Source of the DNA: Roseovarius pelagicus
GTDB taxonomy: Bacteria > Pseudomonadota > Alphaproteobacteria > Rhodobacterales > Rhodobacteraceae
NCBI RefSeq assembly: GCF_025639885.1
Contig: NZ_CP106738.1
Span: 1,984,001-2,048,000, forward strand
Direction of reading: 5' to 3'
Length of the DNA: 64,000 bases
Shown: positions 45,847 to 54,425 of the stretch, piece after piece
Layout: every line of letters starts with the position of its first letter
How positions within the stretch are numbered: the first letter of the stretch is position 1
Notes under the pieces: model-generated
Told to the model about the DNA's origin: nothing
The model's input: the letters and a program-made list of their open reading frames with translations, nothing else
Databases searched by the model: none
Position numbers and translations under genes: made by a program

Positions 45847-47364
45847 CTAGTACCATGCCTCAGGAATTTCTGTTTTACGACGGGCAATATAATCGCGCAG
45901 TTCTTCGTCCTTAGCTTCGTCCAGATCAGGCTGCTCATAGTGTGCCAGCATCCCCGTCCAACGGGCGTGCGCGCGCATTCGCATATCCTGCGACCCACCA
46001 TCCTCCCAGCTTTCGACGTTTTCCGAGTCGCTTAGGGCCGGTTCATAGAATGCCGTCTGGTAGTTACGCATCGTGTGTGCGCAGCCCAGAAAGTGCCCAG
46101 CTGGTTCCACCTCGGTATAGGCGTCGCGCGCCAATCCCTCGTCGCTGATGTCCAATCCCGCCAGCACCTTTTGATAGCTGCCCAGCCGATCGGCATCCAT
46201 CACCAGCTTTTCAAACCCGGTGCACAGCCCGCCCTCTAGCCATCCCGCCGCATGCAGGACAAAATTTGCCCCGGCCAGCATCGTGGAATGCATCGAATCC
46301 GCACTCTCATATGCGGCTTGCGCGTCTTCGACCTTTGAGGCGGTCAGCGACCCGCCACAACGCAGGGGCAGGCCCACACGGCGGGCCATTTGGCCGATGG
46401 CATAATTGCTCAGCACCGGCTCGGGCATGCCGAATGTCGGCGCGCCGGATTTCAGGCTCATCGAGCTGAGGAAGTTTCCCAATACAAACGGCGCGCCGGG
46501 GCGGATCAATTGCGAAAACGCGCAGCACATCATTGCCTCGGCCATTGCCTGCGTGACAGAGGCGGCCGTGCTGACCGGCCCCATCGCGCCACTGAGGATG
46601 AAGGGAACCACGATGATACCCTGACCGCGACCACAATAGGTCTGGATCGCCTGCGTCACCACCTTGTCCACCAGCAGGGGCGAGTTGGTGTTGACGTTGC
46701 CCATGATGACGCAGTTTTCCTGCATGAAATCAGCGCCATGCAGGATTTCGGCCATATCGACGCTGTCTTGTGCGCGGCTCTGCTCGGTAATCGCGCCCAA
46801 GTGCGGTTTGTCGCTGCGCGTCATATGGGTGTAGACCATATCGAGATGGCGATGGCTGACCGGCACATCGCAAGGCTCGCAGATCACCAGACCCGTGTGA
46901 TGCAGGTTCGGGTGCATATACGCGAGCTTCACTAGTTTCTCGAAGCTTTCCATATCGCCGTAGCGTCGCCCACTGGCCAGATCGCGAACAAAAGGCGCGC
47001 CATAGATCGGGGCAAAGACCTGATGATTGCCGCCGATGCGCACATTGCGCGCCGGGTTGCGGGCCACTTGGGTAAATTCGCGCGGTGCCTTGGCACAAAG
47101 GGCACGAATCCAGTCGGCAGGGGCGCGCACACGGGTGCCATCCACCTTGGCGCCAGCCTCCGTCCAGATGCGCAACGCCTCTGGATCATCGCGAAATTCC
47201 AGCCCGAGGTCCTGCATGATCCAGTCAACCTGGGCTTCGAGCCGTTCAATGCCGTCGTCGTTGATCGGATCGAAGAACGGCAGTCGCCGCTCGACATGCG
47301 GTGAGGCAAGGTCAGGCGCCCAGCCTGCATCCACATCACGTCTGGTCCGTGCACGTCTGGCCAT
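45847..47364 (-). CDS. trimethylamine methyltransferase (MttB)-family protein, non-pyrrolysine
   Basis: A 505-residue MttB-superfamily protein. The family's TIM-barrel pieces are visible: PNLHHTGLVICEPCDVP, ENCVIMGNVNTNSPLLVD, GQGIIVVPFILSGAMGPVS and a QAMAEAM helix. There is no in-frame TAG, so it is the pyrrolysine-free branch that includes glycine betaine methyltransferase MtgB. Such enzymes move a methyl from a quaternary amine to a corrinoid protein, but no corrinoid protein gene is in the window. ATG 47364 follows GGGAGG. It is divergent from a LysR gene and first in the run leading to kbl-tdh. Confidence 0.9.
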   Translation of the reverse strand: MARRARTRRDVDAGWAPDLASPHVERRLPFFDPINDDGIERLEAQVDWIMQDLGLEFRDDPEALRIWTEAGAKVDGTRVRAPADWIRALCAKAPREFTQVARNPARNVRIGGNHQVFAPIYGAPFVRDLASGRRYGDMESFEKLVKLAYMHPNLHHTGLVICEPCDVPVSHRHLDMVYTHMTRSDKPHLGAITEQSRAQDSVDMAEILHGADFMQENCVIMGNVNTNSPLLVDKVVTQAIQTYCGRGQGIIVVPFILSGAMGPVSTAASVTQAMAEAMMCCAFSQLIRPGAPFVLGNFLSSMSLKSGAPTFGMPEPVLSNYAIGQMARRVGLPLRCGGSLTASKVEDAQAAYESADSMHSTMLAGANFVLHAAGWLEGGLCTGFEKLVMDADRLGSYQKVLAGLDISDEGLARDAYTEVEPAGHFLGCAHTMRNYQTAFYEPALSDSENVESWEDGGSQDMRMRAHARWTGMLAHYEQPDLDEAKDEELRDYIARRKTEIPEAWY

Positions 47365-47456
47365 GGGCCGATCCTCCCTGATCATCCCGGCAGGCTACAT
47401 TGTATAGTTGGTCACGTGATCCTTGAAAAATCTGAGGCAATGGATAACGTCAAATT

Positions 47457-48362
47457 ATGCAAGAACTATGGAAACTGGTCGCCTCGCCGCGGCACCTTCT
47501 GGTCTTTGAGGCGGCGGCGCGCCTTGGGTCCTTTACCCGCGCTGCGCGCGAGATGAATGTTCAACAACCTGCCGTGAGCGCCGCGATCAAGCAGTTAGAA
47601 GGGGCGTTGGGCACAGCCCTGTTTCGCCGTGCGCATCGGTCGGTAGTGCTGACTCTGGCGGGTGAGCGGCTGTATACGGATGTATCAGGGGCTTTTTCGC
47701 GTATTCTGGACAGCGCACGCAGTCTGGCGGTGCGCAGCGCGGGGGACCGGGTCACGCTGTCGGCCTCGACCGCATTTGCCCATTACTGGATGGTCCCGCG
47801 GCTGGCAGAGTTTCACGCCGCCCATCCCGACGTTGACCTGCGTCTGCAAACGTCGGACCGAGAGCCGGATATTGATGCCGAGGGGATTAGCCTTGCCATA
47901 AGGCGTGGCAATGGCAACTGGCCCAATTGCGAGAGCCACCTGATCGCTGCCGAAGTGATCGCACCGATTGCTGCACCACGGGTGATGGCAGCGGCGGTCA
48001 ATCTGCGCTCGATCGGCAATCTGGGCAGTCAGCCACTGATCCATTTGGAAGAGCCGGTGCGCGACCGTCCGACATGGTCGGATTTCTTTCGCCACTGGCG
48101 TGTGCCCTATGCCGAACCGCGCGCAGGGTTGCGTCTGAACGATTATGCGCTGGTTTTGCAGGCTACGATGGCCGGAGAAGGCTTTGCCTTGGGCTGGCGG
48201 CACACCACAACGGCGCTGGTACAACAGGGGTTATTGACGGAACGGGCGGACTGGGCGTGGGAAACCGGACCGGGGTTCTATCTGGTGTGGTCAACCAGTA
48301 CGCCGCTCTCGCAACAGGCCAAGGCGACCCGCGACTGGCTGATCTCCTTCGCAGCTACGTAG
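47457..48362 (+). CDS. LysR-family transcriptional regulator (GcvA-like)
   Basis: A 301-residue LysR regulator with an N-terminal helix-turn-helix (about 12-65, with GSFTRAAREMNVQQPAVSAAIKQLE) and a substrate-binding domain (about 92-295). The HLLVFEAAARLGSF start resembles the GcvA group that senses glycine or related compounds. It is divergent from the MttB-family gene with a 92-bp gap, so it probably activates that gene and perhaps the kbl-tdh run. The ligand is unknown. Confidence 0.9.
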   Translation: MQELWKLVASPRHLLVFEAAARLGSFTRAAREMNVQQPAVSAAIKQLEGALGTALFRRAHRSVVLTLAGERLYTDVSGAFSRILDSARSLAVRSAGDRVTLSASTAFAHYWMVPRLAEFHAAHPDVDLRLQTSDREPDIDAEGISLAIRRGNGNWPNCESHLIAAEVIAPIAAPRVMAAAVNLRSIGNLGSQPLIHLEEPVRDRPTWSDFFRHWRVPYAEPRAGLRLNDYALVLQATMAGEGFALGWRHTTTALVQQGLLTERADWAWETGPGFYLVWSTSTPLSQQAKATRDWLISFAAT

Positions 48363-48381
48363 GGTGAGTTTTCAACCCACC
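48363..48381. repeat. short palindromic extragenic element
   Basis: Arms 48363-48370 and 48374-48381 pair with one A-C mismatch around TTC, directly after the LysR stop and before the convergent hyuA stop. The GTAGGGTGAGTTTTCAACCC pattern resembles short extragenic palindromes seen in many proteobacteria. No T tract follows, so a repeat or mRNA end structure is more likely than a strong terminator. Confidence 0.4.
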
Positions 48382-48390
48382 GCCGCTGGA

Positions 48391-50391
48391 TCACACCGCA
48401 ATGCGCGGCCGTCCCGATGCTTCGACCGTGATCTCACCCTCTAGAAACACCTCTCGGGCTTCCGCTTTGGCCGTGCGCAAATCACGCGTGGCGCTCACTT
48501 GGATATCTTCGGCACCGGCAGCTTCGGCCTCTTGGCGTGCGGATGCCTCAAGCATGGTTTGCAATGTACTCAGCGCCTCTTCGGCAGTTCCAAAGTCTGC
48601 TGGGCCGCTGTCCAGATGCACGCGGTACAATCCCTCAGAGGGGCTGGTGACTGTGCCGCTGCGCCGGATCGTAACCCGGCCCACGACGGCGCCGATGGCG
48701 TTAGCGACACCGGCATGTTCCGGCAGGATCATCTCGCACCCCAGACGCTGACCCACAGCCGGGTAATAGCTGGCCGCAGAGGCACCAAGACCCACAACAG
48801 GCACGTTCAGACCCGCATCCAGCCGGATCAGGCCGCGATAGCCATCCATTCCGTGCGCGATCAGCACGTGGCGCGCCAGCTGTTCGGGCGGCGGACCAAA
48901 GGGGCGTTCCTCTTCGGCGAACGCTGTTTCCAGCAGAACCATAACCGTCTGATAGGTCAACCTATTGACGATCATATCCGCCAGGCTCTGCGCATCGTCA
49001 GCCAGCGTATTGCCCGATCCGGTGCGCTTGCGGCTCATCAGTGTCAGCGCCTTTTCCGCGGCCTCTGCATCCCACGCATCCACGCGCCCCAAAACATGGC
49101 TGGCATCCGATGGGGTCACGCCCGACACCTGCACCAATCCGCGCGTAACAAGGCGGCGCAACGCCTGTTGTTCCATTCTTGTGTGCAGAACCGCGCCGAC
49201 GGGATGCACGGCATCGCCAATCCGGGTCAGAAAACCCGCGTCGCGTTCTGACAGCCCACCTGCATCTATCCCCGGCACGGCCCGGACAAAAATCCCGTCA
49301 TATTCCCCCGGCACGGCACTGCGCAGCTGTGCATCCAGTGTCCGGTGGACGATATCCGGCGATTCATGCGCGATCAGGCTGACAGGCAGCACCCGGCGCG
49401 GGCCAAGCGTGACGCCACCCGTCAAGCCTTCGTCCACCACGTGCACCTCGCTGTCTCCACCCAGACCCGTGGTGCGCATCGCCACTGCCTCGACCATGGT
49501 GCGCCACGGGCCGACCTGTGCGCCGCCCGGATCAATCATCGGCCGACCATCGCGCAGCACCGCCACGTCGGTGGTCGTTCCACCAATATCCGACACCAGC
49601 GCATGGGTGGCGCCGGTCATCCAGCTGGCCCCGACGATCGACGCCGCCGGGCCACTGAGGATTGTCTCGATCGGACGCGCGCGTGCCTGTGTCGCACTGA
49701 TCAGCGCGCCATCGCCGCGCACCACCATCAATGGCGCTGTCACGCCGAGTTCGGCCAGCTTGCCCTCTGCCTTGTCGATGAGGCGCGCAATCATGCCGAT
49801 CAGCCGTGCGTTGAGCAGCGCGGTCAGTGCCCGTTTCGGACCGTTCAGCTTGGCCGACAGGTGATGCGAGCAAGAGACGGGTCGCCCGGTGATCTGGGTG
49901 ATCATCTCGGCGGCCGCCAGCTCGTGCGCGGGGTTGCGCGTGCCAAACTGCGCAGCGACCGCATAGGCCGAAATGCCGTGATCCTCTTGCAACCACGCCA
50001 GCAGCGCCTCGCGATCCAGCGCACGCGCCTCACCACCCGCGTGGTTGTGACCGCCACTGAGGATGATCGCCGGATCCCCGCCCAGCGCGGCGCGCAGACC
50101 GTGACCATCAAGATCCTGTTCGCGAAAGCCGATGTAAACGAGGCCGACGCGCCCACCCTGCCCCTCGACCAGCGCATTGGTCGCCAGCGTGGTGGACAGC
50201 GACGCCAGCGCAATATCCCCCGGGTCGGTCCCGCTGGCCGCCAGCACGTTCGCCACGGCACCACCAATGCCGATGGCCAGATCGTGGCGCGTGGTCAGCG
50301 CCTTGGCGCTGGCGATCACCTCGACCTCATCGCGCAACAAAACCGCATCAGTATAGGTCCCGCCCGTATCCACACCCAACAAGATCGCCAT
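48391..50391 (-). CDS. hydantoinase/oxoprolinase-family protein, HyuA-type
   Basis: A 666-residue HyuA-type protein, the ATP-binding half of hydantoinase/5-oxoprolinase/acetone carboxylase systems. ATPase motifs are VDTGGTYTDAVL at the N-terminus and VSDIGGTTTDVAVL near 285. The C-terminal part has VVGLGASAASYYPAVG and HAGVANAIGAVVG. ATG 50391 is chosen with GGAG 6 nt upstream. HyuA usually works with HyuB encoded beside it; none is adjacent here, so it is either a single-component subtype or its partner is elsewhere. The substrate is unknown. Confidence 0.86.
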   Translation of the reverse strand: MAILLGVDTGGTYTDAVLLRDEVEVIASAKALTTRHDLAIGIGGAVANVLAASGTDPGDIALASLSTTLATNALVEGQGGRVGLVYIGFREQDLDGHGLRAALGGDPAIILSGGHNHAGGEARALDREALLAWLQEDHGISAYAVAAQFGTRNPAHELAAAEMITQITGRPVSCSHHLSAKLNGPKRALTALLNARLIGMIARLIDKAEGKLAELGVTAPLMVVRGDGALISATQARARPIETILSGPAASIVGASWMTGATHALVSDIGGTTTDVAVLRDGRPMIDPGGAQVGPWRTMVEAVAMRTTGLGGDSEVHVVDEGLTGGVTLGPRRVLPVSLIAHESPDIVHRTLDAQLRSAVPGEYDGIFVRAVPGIDAGGLSERDAGFLTRIGDAVHPVGAVLHTRMEQQALRRLVTRGLVQVSGVTPSDASHVLGRVDAWDAEAAEKALTLMSRKRTGSGNTLADDAQSLADMIVNRLTYQTVMVLLETAFAEEERPFGPPPEQLARHVLIAHGMDGYRGLIRLDAGLNVPVVGLGASAASYYPAVGQRLGCEMILPEHAGVANAIGAVVGRVTIRRSGTVTSPSEGLYRVHLDSGPADFGTAEEALSTLQTMLEASARQEAEAAGAEDIQVSATRDLRTAKAEAREVFLEGEITVEASGRPRIAV

Positions 50392-50438
50392 CGTCATCTC
50401 CATTTGCCCGTCAGTCGGGGTGTAGCTGCTTTGGCACC

Positions 50439-51512
50439 CTATGCCAGTCCATTTGCGTCAGATTTCAGCCGCATAAGCGCCCAGCGCGCCGCATCGGCCA
50501 CCTCCGGCGCGGTGGCGTTCACATGCGCCTCTGCCGCCGGGATCAGATCGGCGCGCCCCGAATTACCGATGGCATAGAGTACATTGCGCAGGAACCGGTC
50601 CACGCCGATCCGCTTGATCGGGCTGCCGGAAAACTTCGCGCGAAACGTCGTATCATCCAGCTGAGCAAGTTCGGCCAGTGGCGGCGCGATCAGGTCATCG
50701 CGCGCATGATACCGCGTCTCGCGTGCGGTCTGGGCAAACTTGTTCCATGGGCAAACCGCCAGACAATCGTCGCAGCCATAGATGTGATTACCCATCAGTG
50801 ATCGCAGCGCCGGGTCGACGGGGCCTTTATGCTCGATCGTCAGATAGGAAATACAGCGCCGCGCATCCAGTCTGTAGGGGGCCGGAAACGCTTCTGTCGG
50901 GCAGACATCAAGACACGCCCGGCAGGAGCCGCAATGGTCGATTTCCGCTGGATCAGTGTCTAAATCCAACGTCGTGAAAATCGACCCGATAAAAAACCAA
51001 CTGCCCAAATCACGGCTGACCAGATTGGTGTGTTTGCCTTGCCAGCCTAGGCCCGCCGCCTGCCCCAGCGGTTTTTCCGGCACGGGCGCAGTGTCCACAA
51101 AGACCTTGACCCCTGCGGGTTCGGCATCGGCCCCTTGCGGGCCAGCCTCGGCGATCAACCACCGAGCAAGACGTTTAAGCCGCTTCTTGACCAGATCGTG
51201 ATAATCGCGGTTTCGGGCATAAACAGACACTGTTCCAACATCTGGCCGGGTCAGAGTCTCCATCGGGTCGGTGTCGGGGGTATAGCTCTCGCCAAGCATG
51301 ATCACCGAACGCGCCTCGGGCCATAACGCCGCCGGATCACCCCGCCAGTGACTGCGCTCTTCCAGCCAGTTCATCTGCCCATGCTGGCCCGCCTCCAGAA
51401 ACGCAGAGAGCCGCTCGGGCACTTGCGGTACGTCCCACGGTCGACAAATGCGCGTCAGATCAAATCCCTCTTCCAGCGCGCGCGCAAGCAGGGCGTCTTT
51501 CAGACCGGCCAT
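50439..51512 (-). CDS. queG: epoxyqueuosine reductase
   Basis: A 357-residue iron-sulfur, cobalamin-dependent enzyme that reduces epoxyqueuosine to queuosine in tRNA. A catalytic-region segment [16 protein letters not shown] contains the conserved Asp. Two [4Fe-4S] clusters come from [16 protein letters not shown] plus the later [13 protein letters not shown], with [11 protein letters not shown] between. A C-terminal HEAT-like repeat region follows. ATG 51512 is chosen over 51527. It is 48 bp downstream of a GST gene on the same strand, a pairing often seen in Rhodobacteraceae. Confidence 0.94.
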   Translation of the reverse strand: MAGLKDALLARALEEGFDLTRICRPWDVPQVPERLSAFLEAGQHGQMNWLEERSHWRGDPAALWPEARSVIMLGESYTPDTDPMETLTRPDVGTVSVYARNRDYHDLVKKRLKRLARWLIAEAGPQGADAEPAGVKVFVDTAPVPEKPLGQAAGLGWQGKHTNLVSRDLGSWFFIGSIFTTLDLDTDPAEIDHCGSCRACLDVCPTEAFPAPYRLDARRCISYLTIEHKGPVDPALRSLMGNHIYGCDDCLAVCPWNKFAQTARETRYHARDDLIAPPLAELAQLDDTTFRAKFSGSPIKRIGVDRFLRNVLYAIGNSGRADLIPAAEAHVNATAPEVADAARWALMRLKSDANGLA

Positions 51513-51560
51513 GCTTCTGCTTTGCAAAAATACTCAGTGAGGCGGCGCAACACGCCCATG

Positions 51561-52226
51561 TCAAAAATCCAGATCAGCGTAATGCGCAGGCGGTGTGAAG
51601 CCCGGCACCTGATCGGTCAGAATGTTGCGGAAGGCCGGGCGCGACTTGATCTTGGCGTACCAGTCCTTAACCACCTCCGAGCGGTTCCAGTCCACGTCTG
51701 AAATATAGTCGAGCGCACTGAGATGCGCCGCAGCCGCGAAATCTGCCAGCGTCATCACATCGCCTGCCAGCCAGCGCCGATGGTCCAGCAGCCACGTCAT
51801 GTAATCGAGGTGATACTTTATCGCACGCGCCCCGGACTTCACGTTGCCGCTGTCAGGATAGCCAGAGCCCATGACTTTCTTGTTGACCCGTTCATAGAGC
51901 AGTTTCGAGGTAACCTCATGGTGAAACTTGTCATCGAACCATGCCACCAGCCGGCGTACTTCATAGCGTGCCTCGGTACCGCGCGGCATTAGGGCTGGTT
52001 CTGGATATTTCTCTTCCAGATACTCGCAGATTGGCGCGCTTTCGGACAATGTCTTTCCATCAATGCGCAGCACCGGCACCTTACCGGCAGGATTGCGGCG
52101 CAGGAATTCTGTGCTTTGCTCCCAATAGCGTTCCTCGATCAGTTCGCACTCGATCCGCTTTTCGGCAAGACTGAGCCGCACCTTGCGGCAGAAGGGGGAC
52201 AACGGGACATGATAGAGTTTGGCCAT
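51561..52226 (-). CDS. glutathione S-transferase family protein
   Basis: A 221-residue GST. The N-terminal thioredoxin-like domain (LYHVPLSPFCRKVRLSLAEK, VPVLRIDG, SESAPICEYLEE) binds glutathione, and an all-helical C-terminal domain follows. The S-P-F-C motif at about 9-12 suggests a Ser/Cys-type active site. ATG 52226 gives the normal MAKLYH start; a longer in-frame reading runs into the mtgA region. Substrate unknown. It lies between mtgA and queG. Confidence 0.9.
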   Translation of the reverse strand: MAKLYHVPLSPFCRKVRLSLAEKRIECELIEERYWEQSTEFLRRNPAGKVPVLRIDGKTLSESAPICEYLEEKYPEPALMPRGTEARYEVRRLVAWFDDKFHHEVTSKLLYERVNKKVMGSGYPDSGNVKSGARAIKYHLDYMTWLLDHRRWLAGDVMTLADFAAAAHLSALDYISDVDWNRSEVVKDWYAKIKSRPAFRNILTDQVPGFTPPAHYADLDF

Positions 52227-52284
52227 GAGCGGCGGGTACCTTTGACAGAGCGTATATCTTCCATGCCTGCTCTGGCAGTGATTT

Positions 52285-53004
52285 TCAATCCTCGAAACAG
52301 GCGGCGCGACCGTCACGGCGGATGGTGGCCGCCCCGTCCATGATCGCGGCCGTTCGTTTGCGTATCCAGTCGGTGGGCTTGCTGGCTGAGCGCCCCTTTG
52401 GGTCGGGCAGCACAGCGGCCAGCCGCGCCGCCTGTCGGGCTGTCAGCGCCTCTGGGCCAACGCCAAAGTAGTGGCGCGCTGCTGCCTCGACACCAAAGAT
52501 GCCTTCGTCAAACTCAGCGATGTTCAGATAGACTTCGACGATCCGCCGTTTGGGCCAGATGGCCTCGACCAGCGGCGTCATCAACGCTTCCAGTGCCTTT
52601 CGCGACCAGCTGCGCCCATGCCAGAGATAGACATTCTTGACTGTTTGCTGGCTCAGGGTCGATGCCCCGCGCGCACCGCCCTCTTCGATCACGGCGCGAA
52701 TCGCGCCCATGTCAAAACCCCAGTGAGAGCAGAAATTGGCGTCTTCCGCCGCCACCACGGCGCGCGCCATGACCGGTGCAACCTTATCCAGCGCGACCCA
52801 TTCACGGTCCACGCCCCCAAGGCGCTGTGCCTCTTGGCGCATGTAAAATGTCGGGCCGGGCGCGACATAGCGGTGCACCAGTGCCGCCAGCCCGACAGAA
52901 ACAACTGAAACCAGCACGCACCACAGCACAAAACGCCGCAATCCACCAAGGATGCCACGGCCCGGCGACGGGGCGGTTTTGCGAGATTTGGTTTTCTTGG
53001 CCAT
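52285..53004 (-). CDS. mtgA: monofunctional biosynthetic peptidoglycan transglycosylase
   Basis: A 239-residue GT51 glycosyltransferase that polymerises lipid II into glycan strands. A basic N-terminus and one TM helix (about 22-45) precede the catalytic domain, with catalytic Glu in VVAAEDANFCSHWGFD, the GASTLSQQTVKN motif, and KRRIVEVYLNIAEFDEGIFGVEAAARHYF. No transpeptidase domain follows, so it is the monofunctional form. It stands alone, with 58 bp to the GST gene. Confidence 0.95.
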   Translation of the reverse strand: MAKKTKSRKTAPSPGRGILGGLRRFVLWCVLVSVVSVGLAALVHRYVAPGPTFYMRQEAQRLGGVDREWVALDKVAPVMARAVVAAEDANFCSHWGFDMGAIRAVIEEGGARGASTLSQQTVKNVYLWHGRSWSRKALEALMTPLVEAIWPKRRIVEVYLNIAEFDEGIFGVEAAARHYFGVGPEALTARQAARLAAVLPDPKGRSASKPTDWIRKRTAAIMDGAATIRRDGRAACFED

Positions 53005-53209
53005 ATCTGACTGTTGTTAAAGCCTTTTGCGATCTTCCTGAATCAGGGAATACGCAGAAGGCCCACATACCTTTAATGTTGTGGGTCTTTTGCATCGAAT
53101 TTGTCAGGCAGATTAAGTGCAAAACGCATTAGCGCGCTGGCGGCGCGGCGGCAACACCGACGAACACCAATGCAGCACTTTGCATGGCTGGTGAAATGAG
53201 TATTTTCGG

Positions 53210-53244
53210 AACGATGAAACGCCAAACCCGTGCCTTTCATCGTT
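53210..53244. other. 10-bp inverted repeat in the mtgA upstream gap (53005-53275)
   Basis: The 271-bp gap between the saccharopine genes and mtgA holds a 10-bp perfect inverted repeat (53210-53219 with 53235-53244, 15-nt spacer) and a smaller hairpin (53061-53067 with 53080-53086) followed by a short T run on the plus strand. The first is 32 bp after the minus-strand stop and could stabilise the 3' end; neither is a convincing terminator for a known gene. The short reading frames here look like chance. Confidence 0.4.
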
Positions 53245-53275
53245 CCCGGATACTCTACCTTCCACGCCTGCCGCG

Positions 53276-54424
53276 TCAGGACTGTCCGAGATGGTCAACA
53301 ACGGTAAAGTGTTGGGCCAAGGCGCCAACCTCGCCAAGGTAACGCTCGACAAGTTTCAGATCAGACGGCGCGGCGCTGACGCCCGGCGCGATCTCGCCAC
53401 GGGCGACTGATTCAATCGCCAGCGAGACCGGGATCGACACCAAACGCGCCATTGCCGTACCGCGTGCGTCGCCCCATGCGTCCATCACAAAGGTTTTGTG
53501 CCAGACCACAGCACCGTCCCGCTCTGCCTTGAGTGCTACGCAAAGGACCACGCGATCCGGCTCGCCCTCGGCATAGGCGTTTTCGCCCCAGAACGTGTCG
53601 GACATTTCCTTGAGCCGCGCATCGCCGGACGGTCCCTCCAGCGTTTCGATTTCGGCAAAGACGTCTTTCCACGCCTCGGTCCAGCCGTTCAGACGCAAAG
53701 TGCCGCGCACGAACTCCTTGACCCGCCAATCGGCACCGAATTCGTACTGCTCGATAAAGGGCACGCTGTCGCGGTTGGGGTAGACTTCGAATGTCTCGGG
53801 GGCCGCCAGTGGCGCGGTATAGCTGCTGATCGCGTCCCACGGGCGCGCGACATTGCGTTCGGCATGATCGCGGATCGAACGCGATGGCGAGCGTAATGCC
53901 TTAAGCACCCCAAGCGGCGACCAGCTGAACTTGTAGCGGAACGGGTTCGGGTGCTTGGGGATGCCCCCGCAATAAGAAATGAACGACAGATCGTTCTTCG
54001 CATCAAACGCAGGGCTGTTGCGGTAATCGGCGATAAGGGCGTGGGCCATAAGGTGGTCAATACCGGGATCGAGCCCGACCTCGTTGACCGCACAGACGCC
54101 CGCCGCCTCGGCGCGCGCGTGCAGGCTACGCATTTCCGGCGAGACATATGACGAACTGACAAAATGCGCGCCCTTGCCAATGCACATTTCTGCCAGACGG
54201 GCATGCCAGTCGCCGGGAAGCATCGAGACGACAATATCGCCCGGCTGTGTCTCGGCCGTCAGGGCGTCCATGTCAAAGGCCTGAATGCGTTGGGTCAGAT
54301 CGCCGACCGCCTCTTCGGCGGTTTCGACGGTCCGGTTCCAGACGCTGACCTCGTGGCCTGCCTGAATCAGACGTCTGAGGCCGGGAATCGCAGAGAGGCC
54401 AGTGCCGCACCAGTGGATTGTCAT
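53276..54424 (-). CDS. saccharopine dehydrogenase, glutamate-forming (LYS9-like)
   Basis: A 382-residue NAD(P)-dependent saccharopine dehydrogenase of the reductase family. The N-terminal Rossmann region has GTGLSAIPGLRRLIQAGHEVSVWNRT and the substrate domain shows NEVGLDPGIDHLMAH plus SYCGGIPKH, hallmarks of LYS9-type enzymes. It would convert saccharopine to 2-aminoadipate semialdehyde and glutamate. It starts 1 bp after the LYS1-like gene, so the two steps of lysine breakdown through saccharopine are encoded together. Confidence 0.92.
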   Translation of the reverse strand: MTIHWCGTGLSAIPGLRRLIQAGHEVSVWNRTVETAEEAVGDLTQRIQAFDMDALTAETQPGDIVVSMLPGDWHARLAEMCIGKGAHFVSSSYVSPEMRSLHARAEAAGVCAVNEVGLDPGIDHLMAHALIADYRNSPAFDAKNDLSFISYCGGIPKHPNPFRYKFSWSPLGVLKALRSPSRSIRDHAERNVARPWDAISSYTAPLAAPETFEVYPNRDSVPFIEQYEFGADWRVKEFVRGTLRLNGWTEAWKDVFAEIETLEGPSGDARLKEMSDTFWGENAYAEGEPDRVVLCVALKAERDGAVVWHKTFVMDAWGDARGTAMARLVSIPVSLAIESVARGEIAPGVSAAPSDLKLVERYLGEVGALAQHFTVVDHLGQS

Positions 54425-54425
54425 A

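Noticed and set aside
53061..53089. Small hairpin followed by a T run as a plus-strand terminator
   Set aside because: No plus-strand gene ends upstream of it, and the stem is only seven pairs including one G-T.
53113..53352. Short minus-strand frame in the gap before mtgA
   Set aside because: It overlaps the end of the saccharopine dehydrogenase gene, shows no ribosome site or conserved pattern, and contains an inverted repeat.
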